28,101 nt of DNA from the NCBI GenBank assembly GCA_027056215.1, contig JALULO010000189.1, forward strand, positions 1 through 28,101. Direction: 5' to 3'. Source of the DNA: Campylobacterales bacterium. Its GTDB lineage: Bacteria > Campylobacterota > Campylobacteria > Campylobacterales > QNZT01. The notes below the pieces were generated by a model. It ran no database searches and was not told the DNA's origin. It was given only the letters and a program-made list of their open reading frames with translations. Below, in pieces: positions 23,704 to 28,101 of this stretch. The stretch's first letter is position 1; the number at the start of each line of letters is the position of its first letter. The position numbers were made by a program, and so were the translations under genes.

Positions 23704-24593
23704 TTTCCTTTGGTGGTTTGGATAAAGACATCAAGCATTTCGCCCACATACAGAGGAAAGTTTGGTCTCTTTTGCACTTCATACATCACTTGAAGCACTC
23801 TTGTATCTGTGGCTTCTGTACTCAGTCCTGTCAAATCCTTTTTAGGGACAACATAAGGAATTGTGTATTGGTATTTGAGTGTTATTTTTTGTTTTGGATT
23901 GCCTCGTATGAAAGCTACTGCTTTGCTGTTTGGTTCAAATTTCCAACTATCAAACTCGTTGATATTGACTCTGATGCTTAGTGTATCACTCCCTATAACA
24001 AGTGCTTTTGAATTTGCATCAAAATAAGAACCTTTGGTGATATTTGATCGTAAAACGATGCCATCTATCGGTGCATGGACTTTATAGAGTTTTAACTCCT
24101 CTTGTAAAGCACTCAATCGCTCTTTTGAGAGTGAAAGCAACTCTTTTGCTTCGTTAAAAGTATCGACTATTTTTGTGTATTTTTCACGACTTACCATCTG
24201 TGGTGAAACTTTTTTAAATTTTTTGATGAGATCTAACTGATGTTTGGCACTTTGAAATTTTGCTTTTGAAGCTTTTATCTCGGCTTCCAAAACAGGGATT
24301 TGCACACGTTTAGAACTATCATCTATCTCAAAAAGCAATGCACCTTTTTGTATCTTTTCACCACTTTTGATAGTGACTTTTTTTATCACACCATGCGCTA
24401 AAGAGCCAACAAAGATATTTTTACCGTCACTCTCTATCACGCCCGTTCCTGCTATAAAAGATTTGTATGGAAGTGTGATAGAGGGTAAAGCCACATTATC
24501 ACCAGATTTTTCCATATCACCATAATATATAGTGCCTACTCCAATCCCTATACCTAGGATAGAAACCAATATCCATATAAAAAAAGTTCTCAT
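23700..24593 (-). CDS. Periplasmic adaptor (membrane-fusion protein, HlyD/DevB type)
   Basis: 297 residues: an N-terminal membrane anchor (about 4-23), a lipoyl half-motif (GSLAHGVIKKVTIKSGEKIQ), a coiled-coil hairpin (about 105-165) including KFKKVSPQMVSREKYTK, the second lipoyl half (LYKVHAPIDGIVLRSNITKG), and a beta-barrel domain. This is the standard adaptor that docks an FtsX-type ABC pump to TolC. The hairpin is short, as in DevB-like adaptors. It overlaps both neighbours by four bases (ATGA), so stoichiometric translation is likely. It is the middle gene of the five-gene operon. Confidence 0.9.
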   Translation of the reverse strand: MRTFFIWILVSILGIGIGVGTIYYGDMEKSGDNVALPSITLPYKSFIAGTGVIESDGKNIFVGSLAHGVIKKVTIKSGEKIQKGALLFEIDDSSKRVQIPVLEAEIKASKAKFQSAKHQLDLIKKFKKVSPQMVSREKYTKIVDTFNEAKELLSLSKERLSALQEELKLYKVHAPIDGIVLRSNITKGSYFDANSKALVIGSDTLSIRVNINEFDSWKFEPNSKAVAFIRGNPKQKITLKYQYTIPYVVPKKDLTGLSTEATDTRVLQVMYEVQKRPNFPLYVGEMLDVFIQTTKGK

Positions 24594-25279
24594 GCCCCTT
24601 CCACCTTTAGTATCTTTCCATCTTCCATATAAGCCATCCTGTCTGCATATTTGTAAATTCTGTTATCGTGTGTGACTACGATCAAAGTAGCTCCTTTTTC
24701 TTTTGTGATGCTTTGTAAAAGTTCCATGACTACCTGACCAGATTTGTGATCTAAACTACTTGTTGGTTCATCACAGATGATAAGTTTTGGTTCATGTACC
24801 AATGCTCTGGCAATCGCCACTCTTTGTTGTTGTCCACCACTTAAATGATTTGGTTTAAAATCTGCTTTTGATGTCAACTCTACAGCTTTTAACATCTCTC
24901 TCGCCTGATGTAAAGCTTTCTCTCTTTTTACCCCTGCTATGGTGAGAGGTAAAGCCACATTTTCTATGGCACTCAAAGAGGCAAGTAGGTTAAACGATTG
25001 GAAAACAAAACCGATATTTTCGCCCCTAAAAGCGGTCTTTTCTTCATCGCTCATGGTGGATATCTCTTGGCCTAAAACTTTACAACTTCCACTATCAAAA
25101 CGCAAAAGTGCCGTTACGACTGAAACAAAGGTCGTCTTTCCACAACCCGATGGTCCCACAAGCATAAGAAGTTCATTTTTATAGACATCAAGCGTGATAC
25201 CTTGCAGTGCCTTGACCTCTGCAACTCCTGAATTAAATGTTTTGACAATATCCTTACAAGAGATAATCACTTCACTCAT
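24590..25279 (-). CDS. ABC exporter ATP-binding subunit, DevA/LolD/MacB type
   Basis: A 229-residue stand-alone nucleotide-binding protein: Walker A GPSGCGKTT (42-50), Q-loop Gln94, signature LSGGQ (146-150), Walker B LIICDE (166-171), D-loop SSLD and H-loop His204 in VVTHD. The sequence class is that of LolD, MacB and DevA, which work with FtsX-like permeases; the adjacent permease, adaptor and TolC identify it as a tripartite exporter subunit rather than lipoprotein-sorting LolD. Its start overlaps the tolC-like stop by eight bases. Confidence 0.94.
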   Translation of the reverse strand: MSEVIISCKDIVKTFNSGVAEVKALQGITLDVYKNELLMLVGPSGCGKTTFVSVVTALLRFDSGSCKVLGQEISTMSDEEKTAFRGENIGFVFQSFNLLASLSAIENVALPLTIAGVKREKALHQAREMLKAVELTSKADFKPNHLSGGQQQRVAIARALVHEPKLIICDEPTSSLDHKSGQVVMELLQSITKEKGATLIVVTHDNRIYKYADRMAYMEDGKILKVEGA

Positions 25280-26462
25280 AAATCCTGCCTGACGCGATAG
25301 CGTTTATGATAGTAGCTTCTAAATCTTTTTGATATTTCAGGTTGATTATCTGCTCTTTTACGCTTAGAGAGTGTGTCAAAACTTGCAAGTAAGTGTTAAA
25401 ATTAACGTAGCGTTTTAGATACGCAATCTTGATACTTTTTTGGCTTTTTTGATAATCTTTCAGAGCATTTTCTAAGATACGCAGTTGTTTTTGGGCATCT
25501 TGATAACTGTGATAGTGTTTGAGATACTCCTTTTCTCTTTGCAGTTTATACGCCCTACTTTTGGTTTTTTCACCCAAAGCCCGCACTCTCAGAGCCTCAG
25601 CTTCTTTAAAATCTCCACCATTTAACGGCAGATGCACTAAAACGGCAAATGCATAGTTATCCCCGTTTGCCGTTGGATCATCAATCTTTTGATACGATAC
25701 ACCTGTACTGAGAGTTGGTCTATAACTATTCTCCAACCCTTGTGCCTGAGTATTTTGCTTCTCTACATCAAGCATGTTTTTCGCTAAGTAAGGATCGTGT
25801 GCTAAAAATGCCTCTTTGGTATATAAAAGTTTTGAACTTCCAAGCATCGGAATACTCTCATCTTGGGCATAGAGTTTTAACTGTTTTTTCATCTTTGCAA
25901 ACTCTTCTTTATAAGTAATCATCTGTGTTTGAAGTGTGGTCAAGGTATTTTTAAACCGCAATAGATCGAGATTGGTTATGTCCCCATTTCTTTGTAAAAG
26001 TTTTAATTTTTTGTAAATCTTCTCTTGTTTGGAAAAGAGATTTTGATACAACAAGCGTTGATCTTTCATGCGATGATACAAAGCAATCATATCTGCCAAA
26101 GAGATAAAAAGCTGCTCTTTTTGCACATCAAGCTCTGCCTTTTTTGATTTTAAATCCAAGTGGAGCATCTCTATCTTATAGCTGTTTTTACCAAAAAGAT
26201 CTATCGTATCACTGAGTGATATATCTGTAGTATCAAAAGCATGATCTAAAAGTTTTGCATCTGTTTTGGCATAAGAAGCATCCAAACTAAAGTTCGCATA
26301 TCTGTTATAACCAATCCCCTTTTGAGAAAGTTTATTTGATGTTTCATACAGTGAATACGCTTTGTCATATCTCAAAGTTTTTACTGCCTCTTTGTAAAAA
26401 CCCATCATATCGGCATGAGCGGTGAGTGTTAAAAGTGAAACTATCGCTAATTTTTTAAACAT
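25272..26462 (-). CDS. TolC-family outer membrane efflux channel
   Basis: The 396-residue protein has a signal peptide (MFKKLAIVSLLTLTAHA) followed by two internally related halves of long helices and short strands, the TolC alpha-barrel layout. Landmarks are NGDITNLDLLRFKN around 155-170 and the second-half strand RPTLSTGVSYQ with NGGDFKEAEALRVRA near residue 285. It is shorter than E. coli TolC (about 470) but normal for compact Campylobacterota homologues. AGGAGT precedes the ATG. It is the first gene of the operon, so the outer membrane channel is dedicated to this exporter. Transported cargo is unknown. Confidence 0.88.
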   Translation of the reverse strand: MFKKLAIVSLLTLTAHADMMGFYKEAVKTLRYDKAYSLYETSNKLSQKGIGYNRYANFSLDASYAKTDAKLLDHAFDTTDISLSDTIDLFGKNSYKIEMLHLDLKSKKAELDVQKEQLFISLADMIALYHRMKDQRLLYQNLFSKQEKIYKKLKLLQRNGDITNLDLLRFKNTLTTLQTQMITYKEEFAKMKKQLKLYAQDESIPMLGSSKLLYTKEAFLAHDPYLAKNMLDVEKQNTQAQGLENSYRPTLSTGVSYQKIDDPTANGDNYAFAVLVHLPLNGGDFKEAEALRVRALGEKTKSRAYKLQREKEYLKHYHSYQDAQKQLRILENALKDYQKSQKSIKIAYLKRYVNFNTYLQVLTHSLSVKEQIINLKYQKDLEATIINAIASGRIYE

Positions 26463-26872
26463 GTTGTACTCCTGCTTTTATAATAGCAAGTAAAAATGAA
26501 ATGAAAATGAAAATGAAAAAGGACGAATTCTCACTTTGATATCGTTAACGATGTGCTGTCTGCAGATCCAAAAACAAGAACTGGTTTTTCGGAACTTCCT
26601 TTGTAGATTAGTTTGTCACATTTTTTTGAAAAAAAGCAGAGAAAAAAGAAAAATATTAAAATTTTGTTAGAATATAGTAATTTGACAACAGGAGTATATG
26701 AATGGATATGTTTCATTGGTCAGCAACGAAGAAGTTTACCAAGCACATATTCACTGAGAATTTCTCACATATTATGCGTGATTTAATTTGAATATAAATT
26801 TTGTGTCACATAATCGTCCTGAAGAGTATTCGCATCTGGGATGTTCAATAAAATAAATAAAAGAGTTTGCTT
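26463..26872. other. Gene-poor spacer with small fragments
   Basis: About 410 bases with no gene I can support. Contents: the presumed promoter of the TolC operon; a plus-strand 19-codon frame (26698-26757) with a very good AGGAGT ribosome site and TAGAATATAG -10-like sequence that ends after MNGYVSLVSNEEVYQAHIH; an overlapping 29-codon frame from 26702; and an open stretch (about 26782-26856) reading NFVSHNRPEEYSHLGCSIK before a stop. The pattern resembles the start and end of interrupted genes rather than random spacer. No terminal inverted repeat or tRNA attachment site was found. Confidence 0.4.
26480..26485 (-). promoter_or_regulatory. Candidate -10 box for the tolC-ABC-app1 operon
   Basis: The minus strand reads TGCTATTAT, an extended -10. 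Just upstream (26492-26520) are regularly spaced T-tracts (TTTTCAT repeated about every six bases), a feature of Campylobacterota vegetative promoters that lack a -35 box. The leader would be only about 10-15 bases, barely enough to hold AGGAGT, which is the main reason for caution. Confidence 0.4.
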
Positions 26873-28078
26873 ATGATAGAAACAATTAGTTTTAAAAATA
26901 TTGCTACCTATAATCAAGCTGGTAGTGAGATATCTGGAGTTCAAAAAATAAATTTTATTTATGGAGCAAATGGTAGTGGAAAAACCACAATTTCAAACCT
27001 AATCACAGATCCGAATAATCCTATTTTTAATGACTGTTCAATAACGTGGAAACATAGACAATCTCTTGATTCTTTGGTTTACAATAAAAACTTTAGAGAT
27101 AAGAATTTTGGTAAAGATAGCATTGATGGCATTTTTACATTAGGAAGTGCAACAAAAGAAGATATTGAACTTATCGAAAAAAAGAGTGCAGAACTAGAGA
27201 TTATAAAATCTGATGGTATAACAAAAAAAGGAACATTAGATAAGCAAAAAGATGCGTTAAAAGACAAGGAAAATGAATTTCTTGAATGGTGTTGGAAGAA
27301 TATTTATAAAAAATATGAACAAGACTTCAAAGAAGCATTTAGAGGTAGCCTAACTAAGCAAACTTTTAAAGATAAACTACTTAATGAATATAATAATACT
27401 GCTTCATTGTTAACAATAAAAGAAATTCATGAAAAAGCAAAAACTATTTTTGGGAACACTCCTCAAAATCTATCCCAGATATACAATATAGAATTTCATG
27501 AAATCAACGAGATTGAATCAAATGAAATTTGGCAAACAAAGGTTATTGGAAAGAACGATGTAGATATTGCACAGCTAATACAAAAATTAAATCTTAATGA
27601 CTGGGTTAACCAAGGAAGAGAATTTATTCAAGAGGATAGTAATGTATGTCCTTTTTGCCAACAAGAAACAATTACGGAAGAGTTTATAAAGAAACTTGAA
27701 GATTATTTTGATGAAAGCTTTATGAAGTCAGTGCAGTCGATACAAGAATTGTTCGATAAATACAATCAGCAATATGAAAATATTATTAATCAACTTGAAC
27801 AGATTGCAAGTAGTCAGAAAGAGATCAAAGAAAGCAAATTAAATTTAGAGAAATTTTTACCATATCTTCAAACACTCAGAAGTCAGTACCAATCTAACAA
27901 AGGGATGTTCAATAGTAAAAAAAGGGAACCCAGCAGAAGTATTGATGTCGTATTAACCAGGGTGCAACTAGAACGTATTAAAAGTTTGATTGATGAAGCA
28001 AATCCAGAAATCCAGAAACATAACACTATTGTGCAAAATTTTGAAAAAGAAAAGTCAGATTTAATAAACCAAATATGA
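26873..28078 (+). CDS. AAA_13-family ATPase (RloC/PrrC-like), interrupted by in-frame TGA
   Basis: The N-terminal part (401 codons) of an SMC/Rad50-like ATPase: a first strand IETISFKNIATY, Walker A GANGSGKT (numbered from the TTG at 26867, 33-40), a helical domain with coiled-coil segments (about 95-150 and 270-345), and CPFCQ (Cys261, Cys264), which resembles a zinc-hook-type CxxC. These features match Pfam AAA_13, which includes the anticodon nucleases PrrC and RloC. Full members run about 700 residues, with the signature motif, Walker B and any nuclease domain in the missing C-terminal half. ATG at 26873 has AAGAG upstream and is preferred. After TGA the same frame reads KFIIEEK to the window end. 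Possibly a defence gene; the nuclease cannot be assessed. Confidence 0.7.
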   Translation: MIETISFKNIATYNQAGSEISGVQKINFIYGANGSGKTTISNLITDPNNPIFNDCSITWKHRQSLDSLVYNKNFRDKNFGKDSIDGIFTLGSATKEDIELIEKKSAELEIIKSDGITKKGTLDKQKDALKDKENEFLEWCWKNIYKKYEQDFKEAFRGSLTKQTFKDKLLNEYNNTASLLTIKEIHEKAKTIFGNTPQNLSQIYNIEFHEINEIESNEIWQTKVIGKNDVDIAQLIQKLNLNDWVNQGREFIQEDSNVCPFCQQETITEEFIKKLEDYFDESFMKSVQSIQELFDKYNQQYENIINQLEQIASSQKEIKESKLNLEKFLPYLQTLRSQYQSNKGMFNSKKREPSRSIDVVLTRVQLERIKSLIDEANPEIQKHNTIVQNFEKEKSDLINQI

Positions 28079-28101
28079 AAATTTATTATTGAAGAAAAAA
28101 A

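Noticed and set aside
24590..25279. LolD of the lipoprotein-sorting system
   Set aside because: Neighbours are a single DevC-type permease, an adaptor and a TolC channel, not LolC/LolE, so it belongs to a tripartite exporter.
26492..26520. ATGAAA-type short tandem repeat as a phase-variable tract
   Set aside because: Only about four imperfect units, outside any coding frame; better explained as periodic T-tracts of the minus-strand promoter.
26531..26716. 61-codon minus-strand frame upstream of the TolC operon
   Set aside because: Poly-Phe and low-complexity composition from an A-rich tract, no ribosome site, and it covers a plausible plus-strand promoter and start.
28076..28078. Idea that TGA is read as an amino acid here
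   Set aside because: Many intact genes in the window end at TGA at the expected family length (for example both exporter subunits), so the code is standard.
1..28101. tRNA or rRNA genes, CRISPR arrays, complete insertion sequences
   Set aside because: Intergenic regions were read for cloverleaf ends, regularly spaced direct repeats and transposase motifs; none convincing was found, though a covariance-model search was not possible.

Overview
The window looks like chromosome from a Campylobacterota (epsilonproteobacterial) species, probably a free-living Sulfurimonas/Sulfurovum-type organism rather than a host-adapted Campylobacter. This rests on low G+C, frequent TTG/GTG starts, a compact Mfd of about 990 residues, a Campylobacter-like NrdB, and a lone flgH behind a near-consensus sigma-54 promoter. 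The assignment is inference from the proteins; no rRNA or tRNA is present.

Layout. 1-5000: the 3' part of a TetR regulator faces an RhlE-type DEAD-box helicase, followed by a two-gene minus-strand unit (GT4 glycosyltransferase then asparagine synthetase-type amidotransferase) typical of surface-polysaccharide loci. 5000-6300: a small disturbed patch with a RelE/ParE-like toxin remnant and a small unknown ORF, leading into an S4-less pseudouridine synthase. 6260-9450: core genes der-aroK (minus) and efp-DJ-1/YajL-like (plus). 9590-12390: a minus-strand envelope unit made of an OmpA-like porin with Asp-rich repeats, a lipoprotein with a catalytically dead formylglycine-generating-enzyme (FGE/SUMF1) fold, and a small beta-barrel. 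Its promoter region is shared with mfd and holds a perfect 16-bp inverted repeat. 12579-15888: mfd and an overlapping unknown gene, ended by an 11-bp hairpin. 15914-17554: a lipoprotein built of eight 23-residue repeats plus a peptidoglycan-binding domain, and yqeY, separated by a perfect 17-bp inverted repeat. 17565-20458: flgH with its sigma-54 promoter, rmuC, a small exported protein and a frameshifted remnant with a faint resemblance to conjugative-element proteins. 20584-21597: nrdB. 21619-26462: a compact five-gene operon (TolC, ABC ATPase, membrane-fusion protein, FtsX/DevC-type permease, exported App1-type phosphatase). 26463-28101: a gene-poor stretch with fragments, then an AAA_13 (RloC/PrrC-like) ATPase broken by an in-frame TGA.

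How the genes work together. The clearest functional module is the 21.6-26.5 kb operon: all exporter parts are present and translationally coupled, and a periplasmic HAD-type lipid-phosphatase candidate ends the operon, suggesting envelope lipid or lipid-linked cargo. The OmpA/FGE-fold lipoprotein/barrel unit and the repeat lipoprotein are separate envelope-anchoring systems. The ends of the window and the patches near 5.1, 20.3 and 26.7 kb carry gene debris and are the likely sites of past gene gain and loss. I found no complete transposase, CRISPR array or integrase.
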